Of a DNA stretch of 64,000 nucleotides, positions 1 to 12,000 are shown piece after piece (the first letter of the stretch is position 1; every line of letters starts with the position of its first letter). The stretch comes from Klebsormidium nitens (lineage: Eukaryota; Streptophyta; Klebsormidiophyceae; Klebsormidiales; Klebsormidiaceae). The translations under genes and the position numbers were made by a program. Location: NCBI GenBank assembly GCA_000708835.1, contig DF237455.1:1-64000 (forward strand). The letters run 5' to 3'. Under the pieces are notes generated by a model that worked only from the letters and a program-made list of their open reading frames with translations, was not told the origin of the DNA and ran no database searches.

Positions 1-960
1 GGGGAACGGGCTTGGGCTTGGCGAACTGGGCGGGGGAAAGAGGGCAATGGGCGGGGGGAACGCGTCAAAAAGGAGGCGGAAACGCGTCGGAGGGGGGAGG
101 GCAAGGGTCGGGGGGCGGAAAGAGGGGAGACGAGTCGGGTGGCGGGAAGGCGTCGAGAGGCGGCGGGTTGGCGTCCGGTGGTGGGAATGCGTCCGGTGGG
201 GGCGAAGCAGTGTCCGGTGGGGGCGAAGCAGTGTCCGGTGGGGGGTAAGAATCCGGAGGAGGGGATGCAACGTCCGGGGGGGGGTGAGAGTCCAAAGGGG
301 GCGAAGCAGCGTCGGGGGGAGGGTAAGAATCTGAAGGAGGCGGAGAATTGTCTGGGGGGGGGTACGAGTCTGGAGGAGGCGGAGAAGTGTCTGGTGGGGG
401 TAAAGAGTCTGGAGGAGGCGAAGCAGCGTCGGGGGGGATAAAAGAATCAGGAGGAGGCGGAGAAGTGTCTGGTGGGGGGTAAGGGTCTGGAGGGGGCGAT
501 GACGGGTCGGGTGGGGGATAAGCTTGTGGAGGGGGCAGCGCAGTATCTGGTGGGGTAACGATTTCGACGGAGGGGGGGAGGCTGCATTCGGTGGCGGTTG
601 AGTTTTAGGAAGAGGTGGAGCGGAGAGAGGTGGGGGATACGCTAGTGGCGGGGGAGGTATAGCATATGGCGGGGGATTGCTATCAGGTGGTGGTAACGAA
701 TTGGGTGGCGGGTTAGCATCAGGCGGCGGAGGGGCTGTGTCCGGAGGCGGGCGGGCGGTGTTGGGGGGGGGGAAAGCGTCGGGCGGAGGATTCGCAACTG
801 GAGGAGGCAAAGCATCTGGCGGAGGGTTGGCTTGTGGAGGAGGCGGGAAGGTTCTTGGCGGTGGAGGGGAATTTGCTGGGGGTGGGGGTTTGAGATCCGG
901 CGGAGGCGGCTTCGCGGGCGGCGGGTTGGGCGCGGGGGGCGGGTTGGGGTTTACCCACTC
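1..960 (-). repeat. Proline-rich coding repeat (PPPD units) with two one-base frame changes
   Basis: On the minus strand almost every third to sixth codon group reads PPPD followed by A, S, T, N or F, continuously from 960 to the window edge. The frame shifts near 552-555, where a C run has 4 bases but the surrounding repeats need 5. It shifts again at 67-71, where a T run has 5 bases but 4 are needed. After each one-base correction the PPPD pattern continues perfectly. The plus strand is very G-rich with many GGG tracts. Confidence 0.85.
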
Positions 961-3900
961 GCAAGTGGGGTAAGCGGGGGTGCTGGCTGTGCTGTTCGCC
1001 TGAGTAGCCCCAATGCACGAAGACAGCTGTACGGGCTGGTAGTACGAGAGCGGGTAGGGCGTGTTGGGCACCCGGCAGGAGCAGTAGCCCAGGGAAATGC
1101 TCGCGCAGGGGGTGGAGCCGTTCCAGCAGGAGTAGCGCTTGAAGGCGACCAGATCGACCCCCCCGGGGTTGGCGAAACTGGAGTGCCACGCGATGCCGAT
1201 GTCGGTGGTGTTGCTGAGCCAGATGGGGCCCAGCAGCTGCCCGTAGTTGCCGTTGATGAGCTGCCGCCTGAACGGTCCGTACTTGCCGGGTTTGATACCA
1301 AGTCGGGCCTGAGGGGACCTGCAAAAGAATGCACGGAAAGGCGCTTCAGTCACTGTCTTGCAAAGCGTCCAAAACCTGGTGTTCAAGTTGCATTGATCTT
1401 GGCATCTGACATGGCAGGCTCTTCTTACGGATTCAGGCTGCTGATATAATATCTAGAAGGGCGTTATCAAGCTGCAGCCCGCGTATAATTTGCCATGCAG
1501 CATAGACAGATGGACTTTGGTTTTCAAACAGACTGGGCCCTCTCAGGGGGCCGCCGGTCAAATGTTCGAGTATTGGTTTCTCAGCGACGCCAGAGATCAA
1601 ACACAACACACGATAAAGGCCCTAAAGAACTCCCGACACAGCAAATCGAGCTTATGAACAACCTCTCCCGACCATCAGCCACTGTAAATCAAACTCGATT
1701 TAGAGCGGTCTTAATGACATTTGAGGACAAATCCTAAGTTGAAAAGTCCGGTTTATTAGATTAGAACGCTCTTGATAATGCCCTCAGATCTGAGAGCAAA
1801 GCTTACTGGAACTTGTGTCCCGCTTTTAAGATCAACGCGTACCTGAATACACTTCGGCGCTCTTAAAAGCGCTTTCAAAACGGGTTACCGATTTATAGTG
1901 AGCGCTTTCCTACTTAGCTTCACAGGGCAGCTGTCAAAGGCCCACACCAACATGAGCTGCAAAGGGGAGCTTACGTAGGGCACCAAGTAAGACGTGTTTA
2001 GCTGCTGCGACGTTGCCATGTACAACTGGCGGGTGAAGAGATCGACTCCAATGCCGTTGACCATATCCGTCACACCACTCAGCGGGTAGGTAATCATCGC
2101 ACCTGAGTAGTCGCGCCTGCAAAGAGCCGACAGCCGTCAACTGAGCAGCACGCACAGGTTGAGGGCTCGCTGCGTTTCGATCTCGGGGTCCTTCCACCTA
2201 GTACACAATTCTTCCTGCTAATCTCGAACCCCTGACTCTTGGCAACACCCTACTTAGCTCAGCAAGCCTATGCTGTGCGGAGCTTTGCTTTGAAAGACAA
2301 CTCTCAGCGCACTCAATGCGTGCATCAAAGGGTTGAGTGCAACCTGCGAGCGGCCCATGTCCGACTTCAAAAGTACCTGCCCTGATAGATTGGTGCCTGT
2401 ATGGTACCGCTCATGCTCGTGTGGGGGTGTTGTAGTGTTCTACGCCGCAAAGCAATTATCATATCTAACATGACAACAGGTTGCCCTTAAAGCAAGGTAG
2501 TCGACTAAAAGGCACGTGTCGTTTGGGCGTCACGTTTTTCTACGAAGGCATCTCTAGAGCCTCAGAGGCGTCAACCGCGTGTGGCGTTGACGCCTATCTG
2601 GTGCGAAACATTGTGGCGCCTTTCAGGCACCAACCTGTCGGCCGGGGGGCCAGATGTGTACTGACGTTGCTTTCCGCGCACGGCCATTGCCAAAGCATTC
2701 TGATGGATTAATCAGACCTTGTGAAACCTACTTCGCGACGAAGCCGGGCGACTTTTGGTTGGAGGTGAGGGTGAGGTTGATGGTCATGTCCGTGTGACGT
2801 CTCGCCGCGTAGATATGGGATTTGGGAATGACGGCGACTTGTATGCGGTTGTACAAAACTCTGTCTATACTGCTATAATACGAGTAGGCGGGCCAAGTAC
2901 TGGTCAGGTGGATGTTGTCCAGGCTGACATTCGTCGCAAACTGCACAGGAAGCGGGGTTGGATCAGCGGGTTGCCTGATAACCATAAACGTTAGAAGTAA
3001 GAAGGATCTAATAGCAATAACGAAGAGGAATCTTCTGGTTAACCAACACCAAAACCCTAAGCACTAAATGACTCGATCGCTCCGCACCCGAACCCACCCT
3101 ACCACCAGACTAACCCCACCCGTCCTCGTCGGTTTCTCATTACTATTAGACCTTGTTACCATTGAAATTTAATTCTATGTTGCCTGCACGTGTAGGCTGT
3201 GGAGTTATGGTTTGTAGTGGGGTAACGCGAAAGCAAACCCGTTGCCATACCATTGCGACGACCCGCAAAAGTATGCAATCAGAAGTCGAGTGTTAAGGTA
3301 CCTTGAGCTAGTCAACGCCGTCACTTTCGTGACCGAATATGAACCAGATACAGCACTCGTTTGAGAATCCAAAGATGCTCCAAGTTTGCAACTTGGTTCG
3401 AAATTACCTTGCAGGTCTTCTCGCATTAATCACAAAAAAAGTTGCTTTGTTGAAGATCGGTTCAGGGCGACTTTACGGTTAAGTCGTCCATCTCGTAAGG
3501 TCAAAACGGCCTTGCAGAAAATTTGAGGTCAAATCAGCCTGATAAGCTGAGCTAGTGAAGATCGAAACAGCCTCAGCAAAGATCTAAAAGCGGGAAGAAA
3601 TCCGGAATGTAGTAAACATACACTGAAAACGCAGCCGTAGCTGCTCATGGAGTGAGCGCAGTCACAAATGAAGTTCGCAGTCAAGACGACGAGCAAACCG
3701 TGCGTCAAGCTGATTAGAATCTACCAAGGGCGTTGACCATCGGAGTGTCCTTACCCCGAACCTCCAGAATTTGGACGACGTATACTGCTGCCCGACAAAG
3801 TTCGCTGCCCGGTTGGCCAAGTCCAGCGCAGCGCCAGTGAAGTCACACCCCTGCGTTGTGCTCGTACCGATCGCCAGGCCCACTATGGTTGTGCCCGGGG

Positions 3901-5297
3901 TCGCGCTGAGTGACGTCACGTCCAGCAGAATGACGGGGGCGCCCTGGACCGCGGTGATGAGCCGCTTCTTCACCGGGTCGTAGTCGAGCGTGCGCGGGCC
4001 GCCCTTGCCGCTCCCCGTGAAGGTTGTTGACGTGTGCGTCATCGTCGTCGTGCGGACGGGGCTCATTGCATCAAGGGAGAATGCGCGAGTGAGAAGCCGC
4101 GCCGCCTCCAACATTCTGGCATTCCTGCATTCCTGAGACGGAGTCCAATGCAATGTTTCAAGTCAATTGGCTTCGAGATGCGGGGGGTGAGTTTGGAAAC
4201 GAGGTTTCAACCTTAACTGCAGACAAGCTCTACATGCTGATGACATTCTCAAAGTCAACTCCAAAGGATCTATATAAGCATGTCAAAAGCCGATAGTACT
4301 GTACGCGATTCGCTCTTCTTCTAGAAAGCTGCTGCTCTATGGGAGCCGCTGTTTCACTTAATCTGGCGAACGATAGGAAAAGGATGAAAGGCAAGACAAT
4401 GGACTTCTCGACGTCAAGGGCTCTTTTGGATCACTTTGCGAACACTAGCTGATGATTGTCCGAACCACCACATTCTGTTCAACAGCCCACTAACAAATTT
4501 CTTTGGAAAGTAAGATTGCACTCTCTCTCTGCTCACCTGTGTACTCTATGGCATACCAAATGGGCTTGGTTGTTGCGCCGCCTGTTTCGCTTGGTGCGAA
4601 GAGGATGCCCCGAGCTGTGTCCAGCGCCAAGGGGATCGAAAAATTGCTGGCGTTGGGGTAATTCAGGGTCATTAACTTCGCCTGTGGGCACAGGAACGTG
4701 GGCAAGTAGCTCCCGTCCAGCGACAGCGGGAACTTATACACCTGTGCCATGCAGAGCAGAGTTACTATCGCGACAGCTGTCATAGGCTTCGAGACAGGTG
4801 TCAACCACTCTCAGAAGCTTGCTGCTTGCGTCTCTTGTTGTACAGCGCTCCTTGCATCTTTCTAAAGCTCGGCGTGCATTTGTTTAGGACCGGATTCAAC
4901 GCAGCGGCATTGCTTCTTGAAGTGTTAGCAAGCAAATTACTCCTGATTGGAACACTTGCATGATAATTTTAACCTAGGCAACTATCCATCACAGTATATT
5001 TTGCAGGGCAATAGAGGCGACACGTGTCCTCACCCCGTTGTTCCACGTGGTGAACATGAGGCTCCTTCCCTCGTCCACGTAAAACTCCCCCAGAGAGTGA
5101 CCCGGGGAGAAGGGCGTCGTCATGGTGGACGTCATGAAAGTACTCCCCACACTTGCCTGGCTATTGCACATGGGCTGCCCAGAAACGCCCCCCTCTGCTG
5201 GCCTCACAAAACAGACTAGGCGGACAAGGCCAATCGCTGCAAGGAGGGTGTGCCACGTGGCACTTGGCCCGACGGGCCCCAGCTTCCGATGCTTCAT
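1..5297 (-). CDS. Secreted beta-propeller-like protein with PPPD-rich extensin-like tail (3' end beyond window)
   Basis: Proposed exons are 5297-5034, 4741-4537, about 4061-3755, 2940-2732, 2116-1889 and 1318 to the window edge. Exon 1 starts MKHRKLG, with a hydrophobic stretch (LLAAIGLVRLVCFV) that fits a signal peptide. A consensus acceptor lies just before the ATG, so a 5'UTR intron is likely. Exons 2-5 contain repeated short motifs such as ALDTARGILFAP, LDYDPVKKRLITAV and GIGVDLFTRQLYMA, which resemble beta-propeller strands (NHL/YWTD style). Exon 6 adds a Cys-containing segment, then hundreds of residues of PPPD-type repeats like cell-wall hydroxyproline-rich glycoproteins. Phases close at exons 1-2, 3-4, 4-5 and 5-6, but exons 2-3 are off by one base. 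The tail changes frame twice at homopolymers. No family name is recognised; an extracellular-matrix role is inferred. A paralogue lies at 62803 on the other strand. Confidence 0.72.
3079..3104 (+). repeat. Dispersed motif CTCCGCACCC..ACCCACCCTA, copy 1
   Basis: A pyrimidine-rich 25-base motif with two near-identical relatives in the window (11597-11621 on plus, 8221-8245 on minus). It lies in an intron of the left-edge gene. Confidence 0.5.
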
Positions 5298-6243
5298 TCT
5301 TCACTACTCCTGCAAAGCACCGGGGATGCAATAGAATCAAGAATGAGCAGGAAGATGCACACCCTCTGAGTAGAGTCCGAATGTGACGGTACCAAGAGGA
5401 TGCCAAAGTGCGCCTCGGGTTACGAATCGACTGTGACCTTTGCGACTGTTGCAAGGGCCAGATCGTTTGATTGAGCCTGCAGTCATATCAGGCTGTAAAC
5501 CACCCGACTGAAGAAGGCTGCAGCATATGTTTCCTGGCTCTGGACTCTAGTGGACAAGGGCGCTGCCTCGATGCATGGCACACACACGGATCGTCGTTAC
5601 TCCGATGCATACTCGCTGTAGAAGATCCGATTACAAAGAATAAGTTCTTCAGTGTTGTAGGATGGACAAGGAGGCAGGAAGACTTACCCTGATCAGTGCA
5701 GGTGTAGAAGTCTGAGCAAAACTAGCATCACTCCTGAGAGCTGAGGACCTCTTCCACTCATCTTCCAAAGGCGGCCCAGTGCTTAACTCCAATGCCCCAG
5801 CAACAGTATCTTTGCTTCCGACGCTCTTCTCTTCGCAAAGATGCGGCCAGAGTATGACCCTGAGATTTGGTGTTTACTTCCGCTTGCATGCCCTGCTTCG
5901 GATGCCAGCACAAGGATCTCCTAACAAGAAACACCTATCGTTTGGTTTGATTACTCTCCGGTTGCCAGCTTGTGCGGCAGCGTTCTTCATCAATGCTGAG
6001 AAAGCAAGGCTACTTCAGCCGCCACCCAGGCGCTACCATTGAAGGCTCAGCTGTGTGACGCAATGACGCGTGATCATGAAGGCTGACCCCGCTTTGCAAA
6101 TTCCCTCAACTTGCAGCCCATGCCATGCCAGTACTCGACCACGTGACCGGTTGTCAAACTGCACTGTGTCGACATTCTCATATTTACCTAATAAAGTCAA
6201 TAATTGGACAGGGCTTTCAATATTGTCAAACACTTATTCGAAT

Positions 6244-6275
6244 CCACCTGCGCCCACCTGCGCCCACCTGCGCCC
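6244..6275 (+). repeat. Three tandem copies of a 10-bp unit (CACCTGCGCC)
   Basis: The unit CACCTGCGCC is repeated three times head to tail. Confidence 0.8.
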
Positions 6276-8220
6276 AATGTCTCGACCATGTTCTACAAAT
6301 AAAATTGCAGTACTTAAGCTGTCCAGCAGCTATCCACCTGAGTCAGTGACTCAGTCTGCGCAGTAGTAAGTATCTGACAAAAGCGAGCTAGCTGCGACGG
6401 TGCATTGACCCACTAGATCTGATCCCATATCTTCTCGTACAATATGCACATGTACATGACAACCTAACTTATACTACTGTAGTACCAGTCACGGTGACGG
6501 GTTGGGGCCAGATATCCAATTATGTGTCTCTCTGCGAGCAGCTTTTAATGCAAGCACTATATTTTTCTGCAAGTATGCATGCCGAAATTACTAGCTCATC
6601 GAGCTGCAGGCTGAGCCGGCCGGCCTAGGTCCACTGACTGAACTGTGACATCCAATTCATGGCGACGCGCGCGCAAGTATCATCCTTGATTCTCGATCGT
6701 TGGATGAAATACCAGTCCTCGATCGACGGCTAGATCTCTTCCTGATTTCGAGCAACCTGTCACTGAGTCAAATTCTTCGGGCCACGTGTTTATCTAATAC
6801 TTTATTACTATCCAGCAGGTACCTAATTCCAAAGTACCGGTACTAGAGAAAGTGCATGTTGCGGGGCATGTTGCGATTGCAGTTGACGTCATTACACCGT
6901 CACCATACCTCAGATGAGAGTATGGTAGTTTATAGTCTAGACTAGCAGTGAGCTCCAATCCGGGGTCACCCTCTCATCAAAGTGAGTTGTAGAAGAAAGC
7001 ATTTACGTCGTCTTCCGACTGGAGGCTGCCCTGGCCCGACAATTTCATTGGAAGATTTCAAACTTCAATGTAGATTTCAGTGCCCGTTGAACGACATTGT
7101 TTCGTACTCCCCTTGCGTATGGAGTTCCTTTCTCTTCCTTCACTGCCGCGTCATACAATCATAAACCGGAATGAAACTTATAGATATATAGAACTGGTAT
7201 GAATCATATTCTTCGTAAAGAGCACTGGTAACGGAGAACTGTGACTTCGTCTTTACGTCTTTTTTGGCTTTGCTTGTATACATAGTCTATTTTCGGTCAA
7301 CGTTGATCAATCAAGCTGGCCGTTGCCCGGGCAAAAAACTTCTGAAGATTGGCCGGACTCCGTACTGCATCTCGAATCCGTCAAATTCCTAATCATCTTT
7401 TTTGACATGCGATTAATCTGACCTGCTCACAAATATCACTGCCACTTCGAGGACAAGTTTTTCAAGGACAAGCAAGCGCGCGCGTACGTTTGAGCCTCGA
7501 CCAATCAATATTCGACCTCTTAATAGAGCTGGCCGCGAACAATTTTGCCATCGAGCACGCCCGCTACCTCAAGTTCTCAGGTTTGGTCCTTTGCGGCGTT
7601 CGTAGTTTTGAGTGCCTTGATGTCTAACGGTGATCTCGTACGTCGAAAAGAATGCGCATAAGCAAAGAAATGATAGAGCTGCAAAGCAGGACTCGCAACA
7701 TCGCATTTCCAGGCGGCCTTCATTCTCACATTTTGCAGATTACAGTAGCCCGGCAGACAATCAAATGCAGCCAGGCAGAGATCGAACTCTGGATGCTTGC
7801 AAGTGTACGAATACCTGCATCATGCTCAACAGAAGTAATAATGTTTTCGTGACTTATTGTACAGCTGTTAAGTACCAGCTGTTTGAACACACAAATCGAC
7901 TAGAGTCCTCATAGTCAGCTATCTTCAGAACAATAATGATTGTTTTACTGGCTGCTTTTAACTAGGGCAGCTTCCACTAGCATATAATTACTCGATACTT
8001 CCTTCTACTTACAGAAACACGAAGTGCCCACAACATCTCGCCACGTGGGCAATCATCCACTCTACTGGCCCCCACTCAGTCTCCGCTTCCGATTTGTCGT
8101 CCCCTGCGCCCCGACCCGCCTCTGCGTCTTTGGCGGCAGCTGCAATGAATGCCGAAATAAGTTTGGACGTAAACATCAAGCCCAGTGAAAGCAAACACTA
8201 TGCGTGGGTTCTCCAAAGGG

Positions 8221-8245
8221 TTAGGGTGGGTACGGATGCGGAGCG
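8221..8245 (-). repeat. Dispersed CTCCGCAYCCRWACCCACCCTA motif, copy 2 (minus strand)
   Basis: The minus strand reads GCTCCGCATCCGTACCCACC followed by CTAA. It closely matches the copies at 3079 and 11597. Confidence 0.5.
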
Positions 8246-9043
8246 CTTAAGGCACGTCAGGAGGTTTTGGCCCCTACCCATGGATGGTCATGGGCTGGTT
8301 ATGGGCTGGTTAAAAGTGGTTAGATGTCCATTGACCAGACTTGGGCGGTAACGAGCCCTGACCGAGGTTAAAGCCCGATTTATCTGTTCAATACGCTGAG
8401 ACTTAGGTCTCCTTATCAGCCTGGTTAGTAACCAAAACTTCCTGCAAATTTCAGGAATTTCCTGTTGATTGAACCCAAAGAGCTTCTATCGATTGTGCTG
8501 CAGTCGAGAACTTACATGCAGTTGCACCGGGGGCTCGTGAGGAAGAACCAGGGCCTCTTTCTTGGGGAGCCCTAGCTGGGCGGTCAGTCGGGGGGGGCTG
8601 CTCACCGCCTGGTGCCGGCCCGGGAACACAGCGGCCTGCCGATTGGGACGAGAAGAATAATCGTGAGAAGGGGGAATGCGCTGATGACACCTGGCAAGTC
8701 TATCTGGAAATAGCATCCGTATCACAGGACGCTTTGCTCTTAACGACGATTGGGTTGAAGGCGTTGAACCAGTGTTCCTCGGTAGACGGGCGCTGAACCG
8801 GCCCTGAACTAAGCTTGGTTAATCCTGATATTGTCCGGTGATAGCTGACCGGCTCATTGCGAACTGCCATAAAAAGCCGTCAATTACGACCTGTGCACTG
8901 AACGGACCGAGGTAAGGCGAGGCTGAGATAGAGATTTCTACTTCAGTGGCACTTCTAGTGTTCCCAAGTGGCCCAACTGCAGTTAGCTAGCCTCTGTTCA
9001 AAATCTGAAGAAAGAGCGACGACACAAGTGGGCTTTTACAACA

Positions 9044-12000
9044 CTACTTCAAGGGCAGGCTACAGAAGCGCACCTCGAGTTTGGCCTTGATGACCTCCTT
9101 GCTGACGTTTCTGATGGGGACGTAGAACACGTGCAACACGCGGCCGCGGCAGGACGATAGCTCGCCGTCCGTCACCTGGACAGAGAAACAAACGGAACCT
9201 CATCTGCTCTTCCGCAGAAAAGATTCGCACACCTTCAACGGCGTAAATCACTCCCATCTACCATGGCAGAGATCAGCCATTGCTCCTCAGATCCGAATAG
9301 TTTGTGGAACGTCAATTTTACCGAAGAGTTGAATGTTCGATGTTCCAAATTTTCGGACTCTGCCAAATCGGACTCTGCCGGATCCGTTGTGAAACAGATC
9401 CCCCCAATTGAACGCAAAATACAAGGTAATCCGAGTCCTCTATGGACTCGCTCCTGATCAAAGCTGATCAATTTGGCGGTCTTCAGCCCGCAAAATTTAG
9501 GTTGTCTAACCTCAAGGCCGAGCTGCTTGAGCGTGGCGATGACGTCAAACAGCAGCCCGCCGCGTGTCGGGCACGTGATCCGGACGACGTATGACTGATC
9601 GCGGACGTCCACAGCAATCTGGGCAGATAGAAAGCGCGCGCGTTAGGAAGGAATGATGCGCGGGCGAATCGGAGAAAGTTCTCTTGGGTGTCTTTGACTG
9701 AGCATTGAAGTCAATGCAACTGAACGCCTCAAACTATTGCAGACCACATACGAAGTCGCTCGCGGATTCTTCAAGTCGCATATCGAGAAACCTTGTCACA
9801 CAGGAAAGAAAAGGATCGTTCTCCTCTGGACGCACGTCGGATGCAAAGACTGAAACCCCTGTTGGAAGCCGTCAAATGAGCCGGCAAAGTCTAGCTTGGA
9901 CAATTCACGAGTAGAGACTGAAGAGCTTACATGTGACTGGGAGAGACTGAGCGTTGGTAAAGACACGGAGGAAAGCATACCTTATCCTGAAGAGAGGTCG
10001 CTTCCTCTTCTTCAGACAACCAGCCCGGGCTGCGGGCAGACACGGTCGGGGTGTAGACTTCCGACATGGCAGCCTGCTGCTGCTGCAGGGGAAAAGAACC
10101 GGGGGATGAGCCCGACTGGAATGTGCAATGACCGGAAGCTTATATCCTTACTCCACACTTGGTCAAAGTGCATCGAAGCAAACGTGAACCACGTTCTTTT
10201 GGTAGAAGGGCACTTAACCAACCAAGCTTGGCTAGTGCTGATCTCTTTATGTGAGAATTCACCGAAGACATCAATTTGCTGGAGTGGAGATGTGAGCCGT
10301 TGCAATCAAAGCAAAAAAATCACAGCAGAGGAGGAGTCGCACCGCTTGAACACTGCGGGAAATCAGCCGATTCCGTCAAAGGCGTGTGAGCAAACGTCAA
10401 GGTGCACACCTCGATTCTCCGGGGAGAGCCAACTGATAGTCTCCAGATCTGAGGGGGCCGATGGCGAATCGCTAACTTGCGTCACCCGATTTCTATAGTG
10501 TCCGCTTCCCAAGCCACCCAATCGACAATCGGACTTTTCTGAAGACGCCGGCATCGTGCCTTTCTGCGTATATTATAACCGTAACGGCAAGCTTCATCAG
10601 AGGGGTAGCGTTACGCACCGGGTGGCTGGCGGTCTGCTCGTCGGTAGCCTCCTTCTGCAGCAGATTGTCCGCCCCGGCCGCTTGGAGGCGACTCACGTAG
10701 TCTATCACCGCCTTGAGCACGGTCGCCTTGTCGGCCTGTCGGGAAGAGCGGATGTGAGCTCAGGCGAAGAGCGGCGAAACCGGTGCTTTTCTGGTTTTTG
10801 TTGCACACAGAGTCAGAAGGTGAAAAAGTACTAGGGCACAGACGGAAGGGGTGGGGTGGCGATGTGACGCGTGCAGTTCGTTAATGAGACTTCCCCCTGT
10901 TCTTTAAGACACCGAGGCACCTGATAGCCTGGGCAATAAGATGCTACTGTACCAAGCTCAAAGACGGGGTTGATTACCCGTTACCTTTCCTTCTTTGCAA
11001 AGCAAGTCAGAGAAACGTGAACGACGTTCTAGCAGTCAAGGGAGAATCTTGCGTATGTCGCTCGGAATATCCCGTTTGGCCGCCCGAGCAATGTACAAGC
11101 ATGCCGATCGGCATTCTCCAGGTCAGGCTAAACATGACAAACCGGGCGATTTTGTGAGGGTGAAGTCACCTTCTGAGTGCCCGGTATGAGTCGCCGGAGG
11201 ATGTCGAAGCGGTCGTTGATTCGATCTCGTCGCCTCTGCAAGAAGGCGCGAAAGAGTTGAAGAATTTCGCAAATTCCTTACGGCAGAGCTTGCTGATCTG
11301 AGCTAGATCTCCAGCCATTTTCTGACTGGATCTGCAACGTATGCGAGAGGGTCGACGCGACCAAGGAAACAGCGGTTAGCATGCAAAATGCAGCTGGAAG
11401 TTATTGGCTCATACGAACTTAGGAACTTCCGTCCTCATCGTTCTGGATTCTGTGGTAATACGAGCCCGAGTACAAGATCATCACAAACGGAGGTGGAGCT
11501 CAAGAAAGATAATAATAAGCCAAGGTAATATTTGGATCCGACTAACACTAGAAACGCTAACTCAAAAAGATACCTGCTGCGCATGCACCTGCACCTGCTC
11601 CGCACCCATACCCACCCTAACAAAATAACCCTAGCCGTCCCGGTGCGGTTACCTTAATATAATTTCGGCTTATTATGTAGTCTCTTGAGTTCGTTGAGTC
11701 TCACCCGCTCTGCTGCGCTGTGATTCGTGGGGCTCAGGAGCTTGCGCCCCGGGGTGCTCGCCGGATAATACGGGCTGCTCGCCTGTCAGCAGAACAAAAA
11801 ACTGGTCATACCTCTTCTCTTTCCCGTGAAAAGCAGTGGAAAGAAAAAGTGGATACTTGGCGGCTCCTTCTGCCCTTTCTTTACTCGAAAGCTCAGATTC
11901 CATACGAGTCCAGAATCGACCGTTTCTGCACGAATTCTTGTCAAGGCTCTTGCCGGCTCTGGCCGTTTCTTCACACCTTTTGGTTTCTGATCAACGCATG

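Larger units (their letters stand above)
5298..9043. other. Intergenic; no gene supported
   Basis: ORFs here are short, lack recognisable domains and do not chain into exons. The A+T-richer composition matches introns and spacers elsewhere in the window. The stretch holds upstream sequence of the left-edge gene, the 3' flank of the bHLH gene, a small 10-bp tandem repeat (6244-6275) and one copy of a dispersed motif (8221-8245). Confidence 0.6.

Noticed and set aside
12-441. Plus-strand Gly-rich ORFs at the left edge
   Set aside because: They are antisense shadows of the PPPD-repeat tail encoded on the minus strand.
719-1334. Minus-strand ORFs of 201 and 127 aa in other frames
   Set aside because: They are out of frame with the exon that carries the acceptor at 1319 and the continuous PPPD repeat; they have no coherent domain.
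7740-7800. tRNA-like B-box (AGTTCGATCTC) on the minus strand
   Set aside because: The putative T-loop is six bases, and no acceptor stem or anticodon arm folds around it.
8009-8194. 61-aa minus-strand ORF rich in Ala, Glu and Asp
   Set aside because: Too short, no partners and no similarity; lies in spacer.
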